Assembly (NCBI GenBank): GCA_002346475.1
Contig: DDZV01000002.1
Location: 1 to 59,683, forward strand
Length of the DNA: 59,683 nt
Source of the DNA: Acidobacteria bacterium UBA2999
Lineage (GTDB): Bacteria; Acidobacteriota; Vicinamibacteria; Vicinamibacterales; UBA2999
Direction: 5' to 3'
How positions within the stretch are numbered: the first letter of the stretch is position 1; each line of letters starts with the position of its first letter. This document shows positions 26,471-34,520 of this stretch, in pieces. The position numbers and the translations under genes are program-made. The notes under the pieces were generated by a model. That model was not told the origin of the DNA and did no database searches. It saw nothing but the letters and a program-made list of their open reading frames with translations.

Positions 26471-27226
26471 TTAAAATTCTTTCCAGGCTGTAAACAAGGA
26501 CGCTAGAGCCACTAAGGGAGCTACTTCTGCACGGAAGGTTCGACTGCCTAATGTTACTAATTTAAAAAGAGTCGAACCTTTCTCGATCTCTTCAGTTTCC
26601 CATCCACCCTCAGGACCAACAATGAGAGCAGCCCTCCTATTTTCTGGCTTCTTAAGTTCACTGATACTAAGACAGTCATGGGAAGAAGAAGGTTCAACAA
26701 GCATTAGCTGTGGGCTTTCAGGATCAAGGACCTCAGTCAAGTTTTTACTTAATTCGTTAAAACTACAAGGCGACAAAATTGAAGGCACTGTAGCTCCACC
26801 ACATTGTTTAGTAGCTGAAACTGCTATTCTTCTCCAGCGCTCCATTCGTTTACCTTGTTTCAGAGAAGAAAGAGAAACCTCAGATCTAACTGACACTATT
26901 GGCTGAATTGCACTTACTCCAAAAAGTGTTGAGTATTTGATGACGTTGTCCATCAAATGGCTTTTAAGTACCGCCGAAACTACAGTAATAGCTATGCCTG
27001 GCTCAAGCGCTGGAGGTGATGATTGAGAACCAACTCTTACCACTACTGAATTACCTGCAACGTCTTGAACAATCCCAGAGAACTCATTCCCATTACCATC
27101 AAACAGAGCTACTTCTGCTCCAGGTGTCAATCGCAACACTTGTCTTAAATGTCGGCCTTCGTAATCTGGAAGGACAATATTCTCCCCAGATATATTAGCT
27201 TTTGGGGCATAAAAACGTGGGCGCAT
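26471..27226 (-). CDS. rsmE: 16S rRNA (uracil-1498-N3)-methyltransferase RsmE
   Basis: SPOUT-class methyltransferase that modifies U1498 of 16S rRNA. The N-terminal PUA-like domain includes the typical RPRFYAP and LPDYEGRHLRQVLRL. The SPOUT domain includes AVSATKQCGGATVPSI and the knot segment LIVGPEGGWETEEIE and LGSRTFRAEVAPL. I use the ATG at 27226, which has GGAG five bases before it and gives the family N-terminus; the frame is open ten codons further. The start is 35 bases from the divergent kinase start, so the two promoters must overlap neighbouring genes. Confidence 0.95.
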   Translation of the reverse strand: MRPRFYAPKANISGENIVLPDYEGRHLRQVLRLTPGAEVALFDGNGNEFSGIVQDVAGNSVVVRVGSQSSPPALEPGIAITVVSAVLKSHLMDNVIKYSTLFGVSAIQPIVSVRSEVSLSSLKQGKRMERWRRIAVSATKQCGGATVPSILSPCSFNELSKNLTEVLDPESPQLMLVEPSSSHDCLSISELKKPENRRAALIVGPEGGWETEEIEKGSTLFKLVTLGSRTFRAEVAPLVALASLFTAWKEF

Positions 27227-27261
27227 TGAGGTCTCCGAAAACCAGCATATACTCAAAAGAG

Positions 27262-28233
27262 ATGTTCTTTAACGGTCAGACCGTCGGAAAGTACAGGATA
27301 CTTCAACCACTTGGTAGCGGTGGTTTCGGAAGTGTTTACCTTGCTGAGGATACCTGGATCGACAAAAAAGTTGCAATCAAGGTTCCGCACAAGCAACAGA
27401 TTGACTTCACTGAGTTGCTTAAAGAACCTCGACTATTAGCGAGTTTAAATCATCCCAATATTGTCACGATGCTTACAACAGAAAAACAGGAAGAAACCTT
27501 CTTTATAGTAATGGAATATGTGCCAGGAGAAACACTGGATGAACTAATTGCACGAGAAGGAGCCCTTGGCATGGATCTGGCTCTTGATTTTATGTGTCAA
27601 ATTAGCAATGCCGTTGATCATGCCCACCATGCTGGAGTAATTCATCGAGATATCAGGCCAGGCAATATCCTTATTTCTGAAACTGGGCTAGTGAAAATAA
27701 CAGATTTTGGAACATCAAGATTCCTTGAAATTGCTGCTCACGGCACAACGATTATTGGCAGTCCACCCTATATGGCGCCTGAGCAATTTAACGGAAAGGC
27801 TGTCTTTGCTAGTGATATTTACTCCATTGGGGTAACGATGTATCAAATGTTAACTGGCGTCCTCCCCTACGAAACACCTTCTCCGGCTGACATTGAACGA
27901 CTTATGAGCGGAGAGCTTGTAACTGAGCCACGTGTCCACAACCCTCAAATTCCAAAACCAATTAACGATATTGTCTTAAAAGCACTTTCGCCAGATTTAA
28001 CTGTGCGTTATACCAGGGCTGGGGATTTGCTTGAGGAGCTCCTCATAGCACGTCAGCAGGGAGCACCTCAATCGGTAAAAACCCATAAGAGGGCTATTAA
28101 AACTGACAGCTTAGAAGATATAAACTCTCGATTACGTCCAAGAAATTTACCGGAGCCAGGCTTTTGCTGGCAGTGCAACAAGCCACTACATGCCAGCTCA
28201 GATCGTTGCCCGTTCTGTGGAGAACGCCAGTAA
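27262..28233 (+). CDS. Ser/Thr protein kinase with C-terminal zinc ribbon
   Basis: Hanks-type kinase of 323 residues from the ATG at 27262 (AAAGAG just upstream). The catalytic domain is about residues 10-265. It shows GSGGFGSVY glycine loop, Lys40 in VAIKV, Glu55 as likely helix-C partner, HRD at 128-130, Asn135, DFG at 148-150 and APE at 172-174. The catalytic loop reads HRDIRPGN, with Arg where Ser/Thr kinases normally have Lys. No membrane segment follows. Instead a short linker leads to a zinc ribbon, Cys302, Cys305, Cys316 and Cys319 (CWQC and CPFC pairs). It is probably soluble and active. Substrate unknown. ilvE starts 68 bases downstream. Confidence 0.92.
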   Translation: MFFNGQTVGKYRILQPLGSGGFGSVYLAEDTWIDKKVAIKVPHKQQIDFTELLKEPRLLASLNHPNIVTMLTTEKQEETFFIVMEYVPGETLDELIAREGALGMDLALDFMCQISNAVDHAHHAGVIHRDIRPGNILISETGLVKITDFGTSRFLEIAAHGTTIIGSPPYMAPEQFNGKAVFASDIYSIGVTMYQMLTGVLPYETPSPADIERLMSGELVTEPRVHNPQIPKPINDIVLKALSPDLTVRYTRAGDLLEELLIARQQGAPQSVKTHKRAIKTDSLEDINSRLRPRNLPEPGFCWQCNKPLHASSDRCPFCGERQ

Positions 28234-28301
28234 GATGTTAACATTCGTATAGCAAGCCTTTCTGGGCTGAGCTGTGGTTATTAAACTTGAGGAGCTCTTT
28301 G

Positions 28302-29234
28302 ATGGCGACGTTCCCCGGCACCGGCAAAATTTGGATGAATGGGCAATTTGTTGACTGGAAAGATGCTAAGATCCATGTTGCCTCCCACGTCGTTCACTAT
28401 GGTAGCGGTGTGTTTGAAGGAGCCCGGTGCTACGAAACACCTCAGGGCCCTGCGTGCTTCCGTCTGGGAGCACATATCAGACGTTTAGTGGATTCTGCAA
28501 GGGTCTATCGTATGGACCCGCCCTATACCGAAGAACAAATTACTGAAGCTGCGCTTGAAACAATTCGCGTTAATGGTTTCTCGCACTGCTATATTCGACC
28601 AATTATTTACAGAGGATACGACTCTCTTGGTATTACTCCTTTCCCTTGCCCTATCGAGGTTGCAATTCTTGTATGGGAATGGGGCACTTACTACACAAAA
28701 GAAGCTCTAGAACAAGGTCTCGATGTAAAAATTAGCACCTGGGCAAGGATGGCGCCAAACACGCTTCCCACGATGACAAAATGTGTAGCTAATTATGCGA
28801 ACTCTCAGCTTGTCAAAATGGAGGCAAGCGCTGAAGGGTACGATGAGGGCATCGCCTTGGACACTGATGGAAACCTTAGCGAAGGCAGTGGCCAAAATAT
28901 TTTTATTGTAAGAGACGGAATCATTTACACGCCTCCAATTGCTTCATCTGTCCTCCTGGGAATTACGCGTGATTCAGCAATAGTTCTAGCTAAGGAACTA
29001 GGTTACGAAGTGCGTGAGCAATCACTCCCAAGAGAAACTCTCTACCTTGCAGACGAAGTCTTCTTCGTTGGCACAGCCGTAGAAGTAGCACCTATAAGAT
29101 CTGTCGATAAGATAAAGATCGGAAAAGGCTCATGCGGCCCTATTACGAGAGAAATTCTGGACCGGTTCTCAGAGACAGTCAGTGGTCGCAAACCTGACAC
29201 TCATGGCTGGCTGTTAAACGTTAATAGTAATTGA
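28302..29234 (+). CDS. ilvE: branched-chain-amino-acid aminotransferase
   Basis: PLP fold-type IV transaminase for leucine, isoleucine and valine. From the ATG at 28302 (GAGGAG about eight bases upstream) the protein begins MATFPGTGKIWMNGQFVDW. It carries HYGSGVFEGARCY, YIRPIIYRGYDSLG, the PLP lysine in MTKCVANYANSQL, DTDGNLSEGSGQNIFIV, LLGITRDSAI and FFVGTAVEVAPIRSVD, all as in classic IlvE. The open frame extends five codons upstream to a TTG, without better support. The recX frame begins at its stop. This is the clear IlvE of the window; the paralogue at 2807 is less certain. Confidence 0.95.
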   Translation: MATFPGTGKIWMNGQFVDWKDAKIHVASHVVHYGSGVFEGARCYETPQGPACFRLGAHIRRLVDSARVYRMDPPYTEEQITEAALETIRVNGFSHCYIRPIIYRGYDSLGITPFPCPIEVAILVWEWGTYYTKEALEQGLDVKISTWARMAPNTLPTMTKCVANYANSQLVKMEASAEGYDEGIALDTDGNLSEGSGQNIFIVRDGIIYTPPIASSVLLGITRDSAIVLAKELGYEVREQSLPRETLYLADEVFFVGTAVEVAPIRSVDKIKIGKGSCGPITREILDRFSETVSGRKPDTHGWLLNVNSN

Positions 29235-29281
29235 ACGCATGGAATCAATCCCCCTTTCCAGTCGCAAGCGTCGGTGAGAGC

Positions 29282-29797
29282 ATGTGTCCGGATCGTACGA
29301 GCCCGTATATTGTGGGTCTTCGCCTACTTGGGCGACGAGAGCTCTCAGAGACTCAGCTGAGAACAAAACTTGCTCGGCGTAAATTTACTTCTAAAGAAGT
29401 CGAGGATGCTATTTGCCAGCTTCGCAATGATGGGTCCCTCGATGATCGACGTACTGCACGCGCTTTTGCGAGGAGTGAGATTTCCTTGCGTCAACGGGGA
29501 CGCATTCGCATACTGAGCCAACTTAAAAATATTGGAATTTCAAAAGAAATCGCCCTAGATGCAGTTACTGAGGTTTTTTCTAACATTAATGAAGGCGAGT
29601 TACTTAGCAATCTCTTAGAAAAGCGCCTTGAGCAAGGGGCGTCTCTGACGGATCAAGCAAGTCTTCGTCGGATCTACAGATACCTTATCGCTCAAGGTTT
29701 CGAGCCCTCTAAAGTTGCCGAACTTGTTTTTCGTCGACGAAACAATCATGACGCTTCCATAATAAAGGACGGCGACCACGATTCTCTGGCAGACTAA
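29282..29797 (+). CDS. recX: regulatory protein RecX
   Basis: RecX modulates RecA filaments. It shows the three-helix repeat layout: GLRLLGRRELSETQLRTKLARR, then AICQLRNDGSLDDRRTARAFARSEISLRQRGRIRILSQLKNIGIS, then IYRYLIAQGFEPSKVAELV. I choose the ATG at 29282 because GGTGAG lies just upstream and it leaves the usual short N-terminus. A TTG at 29231 overlapping the ilvE stop is an alternative, adding 17 residues. It is followed after ten bases by alaS, a frequent gene order; recA itself is not in the window. Confidence 0.9.
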   Translation: MCPDRTSPYIVGLRLLGRRELSETQLRTKLARRKFTSKEVEDAICQLRNDGSLDDRRTARAFARSEISLRQRGRIRILSQLKNIGISKEIALDAVTEVFSNINEGELLSNLLEKRLEQGASLTDQASLRRIYRYLIAQGFEPSKVAELVFRRRNNHDASIIKDGDHDSLAD

Positions 29798-29807
29798 ATT
29801 TTTATTC

Positions 29808-32588
29808 ATGACCTCTAAAGACATCCGTCTCTCATTTACTTCTTACTTCAAAAGCCAGGGTCACCGCATAATCCCTAGCTCATCTCTGGCTCCGCTGGAT
29901 GATCCATCCTTGCTCTTTGCCAATGCGGGCATGAACCAATTTAAGGACCTCTTTCTTGGAAAAAGTAAGCAAGATTATGTTCGGGCTGCCAGCGTGCAGA
30001 AATGTCTTCGTGTAAGTGGAAAACATAACGACCTTGACAACGTTGGCCCATCTTTTCACCACCATACTTTTTTTGAGATGCTTGGCAACTTCTCATTTGG
30101 AGACTACTTCAAAACTGACGCTATCCCCTTTGCATGGAACTTGCTAACCAAAGAATGGAAACTTCCAGCAGATCGCCTATACGTAACAATTTTTAAAGGC
30201 GGAGACAGCGTTCCTAAAGATGAAGAAGCTAAAACTCTCTGGAAAAAATTCTTGCCTGAAAAGAAAATTGGCGAGCTTGGATTCTCTGAAAACTTCTGGC
30301 AAATGGGTGAAACTGGCCCGTGTGGTAGATGCACCGAAATTTATTACTTCCAGGGAGCTGAAGTTTTATGCGCAACAGAGCTTTCAGGAAAACCATGCTT
30401 AGGCCTGGAGTGCTCTTGTAATCGCTTTGTTGAAATTTGGAATAATGTTTTTATGGAGTTTGACCGTCAAGCTGATGGCACCTTGCTCCCTCTTCCTACG
30501 CCTTCGATTGACACAGGCATGGGTCTCGAACGTATCGCAGCGGTACTTCAAGGCCACACATCAAACTACGACACAGATCTATTTAGTCCTTTATTTAAGA
30601 ATTTAAGCGAAATAGTTAAAAAGCAATACACCGGTTCTATGGAACCTGCTGACATTTCTATGCGTGTTGTCGCAGATCATCTAAGAGCGATGGTGTTTCT
30701 CATTGCTGACGGTGTTGTCCCTTCTAACGAATGGCGCGGGTATGTATTACGAAAAATAATGCGACGAGCCATGCGACACTCGAAGCGCCTCAAAACTTCC
30801 GAGCCATTTTTACATAGACTCGTAGATACTCTTGTTCAAGAGTTTGGCCATTTTTATCCAGCGCTCGAAACGGGGAAAGATTTAGTCATAGAGGTAATTC
30901 GTAGTGAAGAACAGCGGTTTGATTCTGTGCTTAATGAAGGACTTCCTCTTCTGGAATCTGAGCTCAAGGAAATTTATAAAAAATCTAGAATAAAAACAGA
31001 AGCATTTGCAAAAATGCCAGAGTCTGAGGGAAAGAAGCTGCTAGCTGATTTGGATCTTGAAACTAAAGAGGAATTGGCATCAGTTGCTTTTCGTCTTTAC
31101 GACACGCATGGACTACCAAGAGATATTATTGAAAATGAAGCACAAAACTTTAACTTAACCGTAGACCACGAAGCCTTTGAGAAACTCATGGAAAACCAAC
31201 GTCAAAGAGCACGATCAAAACATGGTTTTGATAAGAAGGCGCCCCAACAGGGCTTAGGAAAAATTGACACAAAGCTTCGTAGCAGCTTACGTAAAACAGC
31301 AGATGAATTTATAGGCTACGAAAGCTTGACTGCTAACGATGTGCCCGTACTTGCACTATTTGATAAAGAGCGTAATCAAGCAAAGGAACTTACCCAAGGA
31401 GACGAAGGTTACGTGTTGCTTGCTAGAACACCATTTTATATAGAAGGAGGCGGGCAAATTTCAGATACGGGCCGTCTCGTAAATGCAAAAGAAGGGATCG
31501 AGGCAACTGTAAAAAACGTTGTTAGGCTGGAGCCTGATTTTCCACGTGCCCACTTTGTCAGCATGGGTAGTGGCGCACTTCGACCGGACATGTCTCTAAC
31601 AGTTAAAGTAAACGCCCCTGCCAGAGAAAGCACTGAACGTAATCACACAGCGACTCACCTTCTACATGCCGCTCTTAGGGATATCTTAGGAAACCATGTC
31701 AAGCAGGCTGGGTCGCTTGTCTCAACAGACCGGCTACGTTTTGACTTTGTGCACTTTAGTTCTTTAACTACAGAACAGATTCAATCCGTAGAGAATCTTG
31801 TCAATGACGAAATTCTTAAAAATACAAAAATAAAAACTGAAATTCGCTCAACTGAAGAAGCTATTTCCTCGGGAGCAACGGCGCTCTTTGGAGAAAAATA
31901 CGGCGATCAAGCAAGGGTCGTATCAATACCGTCTTTCAGTTTAGAACTATGTGGGGGAACCCACGTCAAAGCAACTGGAGACATTGGATTATTTACCATA
32001 CGCTCAGAAAACAGCGTCGCCTCTGGGGTTAGACGCATAGAGGCAACTACGGGCCTGGGAACAGTTGCTTCGTTTAGACAGCAAAGATCTCAACTAGCAT
32101 ACCTTTCTAAGACTTTAAAAACGACACCTGAAGAGGTTCTGGAAAAAGTTACTGTCTTGCAAGAAGACTACCAGCGCCTCACACGAGAACTTGAAAATTT
32201 AAAAAGAGAGACTGCTCTGAAAGGGGCCTCTGGCGACAACAAAAAGATCGTTAAAATAAATGGGATTACGCTACTTACGCTCAAAATGAGCGGACTTAAT
32301 AAAAAAGATCTCAGAACATTAGTTGATCAGCATCGCTCTAAACTAGATCAAGCTGTCGTAATCGTCGCGTCGCATACAGAGGGCAAGGTTACTGCCATAG
32401 TCAGTGTAACAAGCAATCTCTCAAAAAAAGTCCCAGCTAACCAGATAGCTAAAATTCTCGCCCCTGTGATTGGCGGACGTGGAGGTGGAAGAGCTGACTT
32501 TGCAGAAGCTGGAGGGAAAGAGCCCAAAAAGATCGACCAGATGCTTTCAACTGCAAAAGATGCTATTGAAAATATTTTAAAAAAATGA
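29808..32588 (+). CDS. alaS: alanyl-tRNA synthetase
   Basis: Class II synthetase of 926 residues. The catalytic domain opens with SFTSYFKSQGH and FANAGMNQFKDLFLG; the tRNA-binding core follows. The editing domain has the zinc-binding NHTATHLLHAALR and CGGTHVKATGDIG, which clear Ser- and Gly-tRNA-Ala. The C-terminal DHHA1-type domain has GGRGGGRADFAEAGG. Length and order are normal. The start is ATG, ten bases after recX. About 100 bases separate it from rpsT, which seems to have its own promoter. Confidence 0.98.
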   Translation: MTSKDIRLSFTSYFKSQGHRIIPSSSLAPLDDPSLLFANAGMNQFKDLFLGKSKQDYVRAASVQKCLRVSGKHNDLDNVGPSFHHHTFFEMLGNFSFGDYFKTDAIPFAWNLLTKEWKLPADRLYVTIFKGGDSVPKDEEAKTLWKKFLPEKKIGELGFSENFWQMGETGPCGRCTEIYYFQGAEVLCATELSGKPCLGLECSCNRFVEIWNNVFMEFDRQADGTLLPLPTPSIDTGMGLERIAAVLQGHTSNYDTDLFSPLFKNLSEIVKKQYTGSMEPADISMRVVADHLRAMVFLIADGVVPSNEWRGYVLRKIMRRAMRHSKRLKTSEPFLHRLVDTLVQEFGHFYPALETGKDLVIEVIRSEEQRFDSVLNEGLPLLESELKEIYKKSRIKTEAFAKMPESEGKKLLADLDLETKEELASVAFRLYDTHGLPRDIIENEAQNFNLTVDHEAFEKLMENQRQRARSKHGFDKKAPQQGLGKIDTKLRSSLRKTADEFIGYESLTANDVPVLALFDKERNQAKELTQGDEGYVLLARTPFYIEGGGQISDTGRLVNAKEGIEATVKNVVRLEPDFPRAHFVSMGSGALRPDMSLTVKVNAPARESTERNHTATHLLHAALRDILGNHVKQAGSLVSTDRLRFDFVHFSSLTTEQIQSVENLVNDEILKNTKIKTEIRSTEEAISSGATALFGEKYGDQARVVSIPSFSLELCGGTHVKATGDIGLFTIRSENSVASGVRRIEATTGLGTVASFRQQRSQLAYLSKTLKTTPEEVLEKVTVLQEDYQRLTRELENLKRETALKGASGDNKKIVKINGITLLTLKMSGLNKKDLRTLVDQHRSKLDQAVVIVASHTEGKVTAIVSVTSNLSKKVPANQIAKILAPVIGGRGGGRADFAEAGGKEPKKIDQMLSTAKDAIENILKK

Positions 32589-32630
32589 ACCCCAGCCAGT
32601 GAAACGTCAGTCTCTTTACTGCTTCCTCCG

Positions 32631-32659
32631 TTTCAACATCTACCCTGTTATGCTAAAAT
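32631..32659 (+). promoter_or_regulatory. probable promoter of rpsT
   Basis: TAAAAT at 32654-32659 is preceded by TGC, an extended -10 arrangement. A weak -35-like TTTCAA lies at 32631-32636 with a 17-base spacer. It lies about 33 bases before the proposed TTG start, in the only sizeable gap after alaS. Confidence 0.45.
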
Positions 32660-32691
32660 CATATTTATGAATAGAAAAAGGAATGCTCAGC

Positions 32692-32964
32692 TTGGCTAAT
32701 CGAATTAAAGCAGGGTTAAAAGCAAACCGTCAAAATATCAAGCGACGGAGCCATAATCGTGAAATGAGATCTAAACTTCGAGGAGCTCTCAAAGCCATTC
32801 GGGCTATGCTGGATGAAAAAGACCTTGAGGGAGCAAAGAACTCCTTAGGAAAAACTGTTTCACTAATTGATAAGATGGCTAGCAAGAAAATCATTCACTC
32901 AAATACAGCTGGCCGTTATAAATCTCGACTTTCTACGCAACTAGCAAATCTTTCTTCAAGTTAA
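32692..32964 (+). CDS. rpsT: 30S ribosomal protein S20
   Basis: Small basic ribosomal protein that binds the 5' region of 16S rRNA. SHNREMRSKLRGALKAIRAML, LGKTVSLIDKMASKKIIHSNTAGRYKSRL match S20. I place the start at a TTG at 32692, giving a protein that begins with Met-Ala-Asn as S20 usually does, with AAGGA about nine bases upstream. The in-frame ATG at 32683 is only one base from that ribosome binding site, too close, and would add Met-Leu-Ser. The result is 90 residues. Converges with holA, with seven bases between the stops. Confidence 0.93.
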   Translation: MANRIKAGLKANRQNIKRRSHNREMRSKLRGALKAIRAMLDEKDLEGAKNSLGKTVSLIDKMASKKIIHSNTAGRYKSRLSTQLANLSSS

Positions 32965-32978
32965 AGAGCTCTTAACTT
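32958..32978. repeat. palindrome spanning the rpsT and holA stop codons
   Basis: AAGTTAA (32958-32964) and TTAACTT (32972-32978) pair around the loop AGAGCTC, and both convergent genes end inside it. It could act as a shared weak hairpin, but it is AT-rich and lacks a T-tract on either side, so an intrinsic terminator is doubtful. Confidence 0.3.
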
Positions 32979-33919
32979 CCCCTTCCTGGCCGAGATTTTG
33001 ACTGAGCACATATCTCTACAACTAATCTCTCGAGTAAAACGCGAGGGTTTCCACCTGAAGATTTAAGTGCAAGATCCGTCCTTAAAACTGCAGTCACTCC
33101 CCTTTTGATTTCATTTGCTGGTAACTTTGCTTCTACAGCAAATCTAATCTGGCCTAGCAGCACAACAGGCATCGTTCCGGCATCAAGCTCTAATTTAAGT
33201 TGGCGAAGCGCGTCTAATGAGTCATGCCGTTTAATTGCATTAGCAATGCCAAAATCTTCACGGCCTTGAGGCGTTATAGCTATAACCTGACAGACGTCAT
33301 TTGAAGTTATAACAGCCTCTTCAGATACATAAAGAGCTACCCTCTCCAAGCCAGCACGTAGTTTAGAAATTTCTGGACCAATACGATCGACAAGAGAACT
33401 AACTGCTGTTTTTTCTATTTTAATATTTAACTTTTCAGCTTTTCTTAGAAGCCAGCTTTCGGCATCGTAAGTATTTCCTGCAGAACCACAATCAATAACA
33501 GTTGCCTGCTTTCGTGCTAATTTAACAAGCCTTCGACGAGCATCTAGAGAACTGCATACAAAAATAACCGTCGCATGCTCTGGTGGATTGAGTAAGAACT
33601 TCTCAAGCTTAGCCTGTTCTTTTTCAGAGGATTTTGTGTCACGTTTTGGAACAAGCAAGTGTTCAGCGTGGAGCACGATAACGATTCGACGTGGGGCCAT
33701 CATCGGTAACATGCTAGCTGCATCAATAAGTTGATCAACCTTAACTTCTGACCCAGAGAAGCGATCTATATTAAAAGCGTGCAGTTCTTCGTCAATCATT
33801 TTGATAAAACTATTAACTAAATCTAACTTCTCTGCATCATCATCGCCAACAAGCATATAGAGCGGTGCCGTCGAGCCGGTTGAAATTTTATTTTCGAGGG
33901 AGGGTTCCTTTTTAGCCAT
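32972..33919 (-). CDS. holA: DNA polymerase III delta subunit
   Basis: Clamp-loader delta subunit, which opens the sliding clamp. The 315-residue product has the family layout: an N-terminal domain with PLYMLVGDDDAEKLDLVN and AASMLPMMAPRRIVIVLHAEHLL, a middle domain with VIFVCSSLDARRRLVK, and a C-terminal helical collar with IANAIKRHDSLDALRQLKLEL and VVLLGQIRFAVEAKL. There is no intact Walker A, as expected for delta. The start is ATG. It follows lptE after about 43 bases; leuS-lptE-holA is a common order in diderm bacteria. Confidence 0.9.
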   Translation of the reverse strand: MAKKEPSLENKISTGSTAPLYMLVGDDDAEKLDLVNSFIKMIDEELHAFNIDRFSGSEVKVDQLIDAASMLPMMAPRRIVIVLHAEHLLVPKRDTKSSEKEQAKLEKFLLNPPEHATVIFVCSSLDARRRLVKLARKQATVIDCGSAGNTYDAESWLLRKAEKLNIKIEKTAVSSLVDRIGPEISKLRAGLERVALYVSEEAVITSNDVCQVIAITPQGREDFGIANAIKRHDSLDALRQLKLELDAGTMPVVLLGQIRFAVEAKLPANEIKRGVTAVLRTDLALKSSGGNPRVLLERLVVEICAQSKSRPGRGS

Positions 33920-33962
33920 CTTTAAACTAGAAGGTTCTTGATTCTTTTAAAAACTGCTTCTT

Positions 33963-34520
33963 TTAAAACGCTTCAAGGACAGCTGTCGCTAGCGATCTAG
34001 CAATATCTGTTGCAATACGATCAAAGGCGCTCCTCTCTTGATCGAGAAAGCTTGACCCTTCAAGCGCAAGATTACTACGGGTTGCTAACTCATATTCTTC
34101 CCTAAATGTCACTGAGTCGTTAACCCACAGCACTTCTCCAGTTTGAGCGTCTGTAAATTCAACGCTCATTGTTAAAGCAAATTGATATCTTGAGGCTAAC
34201 TGCTGATCAGTAAAACCCACTGGATTTACAGTTATTGAAACAATCTCACCAGTTAGTATCGCGTCCCCTAACTCGTCTGGAAGTACGCGGTACTTACCTC
34301 GGCCAATAAACTCTGCTCTAATTTTTTCAGTTAAAATTAGCTCTACATCGAAGAAAGTGCTTTGATTAACAAGTACTGGTATTCCAATTTCGCTAATTGT
34401 TTCTGGGAGGTATGACCCTCGACCAGCTAACGAATAACCACATCCTAAAGAAGTTAAAATAAAAAATGCGCTAAACACTGAAAGCGCATTCCGAACTTTT
34501 TGAAAGGACTGATTATTCAC
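33963..34520 (-). CDS. lptE: LPS assembly lipoprotein LptE-like
   Basis: LptE plugs the LptD barrel that inserts lipopolysaccharide in the outer membrane. The 185-residue product has a signal sequence with hydrophobic core at about residues 12-25 and Cys27 as likely lipidation site (TSLGC; Ser at -3 is less usual than Leu). CGYSLAGRGSYLPETISEIGIPVLVN is the typical LptE opening, followed by beta strands. The start is GTG and overlaps the leuS stop by four bases (GTGA). Position between leuS and holA supports the call, since sequence conservation in this family is low. Confidence 0.85.
   Translation of the reverse strand: MNNQSFQKVRNALSVFSAFFILTSLGCGYSLAGRGSYLPETISEIGIPVLVNQSTFFDVELILTEKIRAEFIGRGKYRVLPDELGDAILTGEIVSITVNPVGFTDQQLASRYQFALTMSVEFTDAQTGEVLWVNDSVTFREEYELATRSNLALEGSSFLDQERSAFDRIATDIARSLATAVLEAF

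Noticed and set aside
28250..28285. Hairpin AGCC-N5-GGCT after the kinase gene
   Set aside because: Only four base pairs and no T-tract; not a credible terminator.
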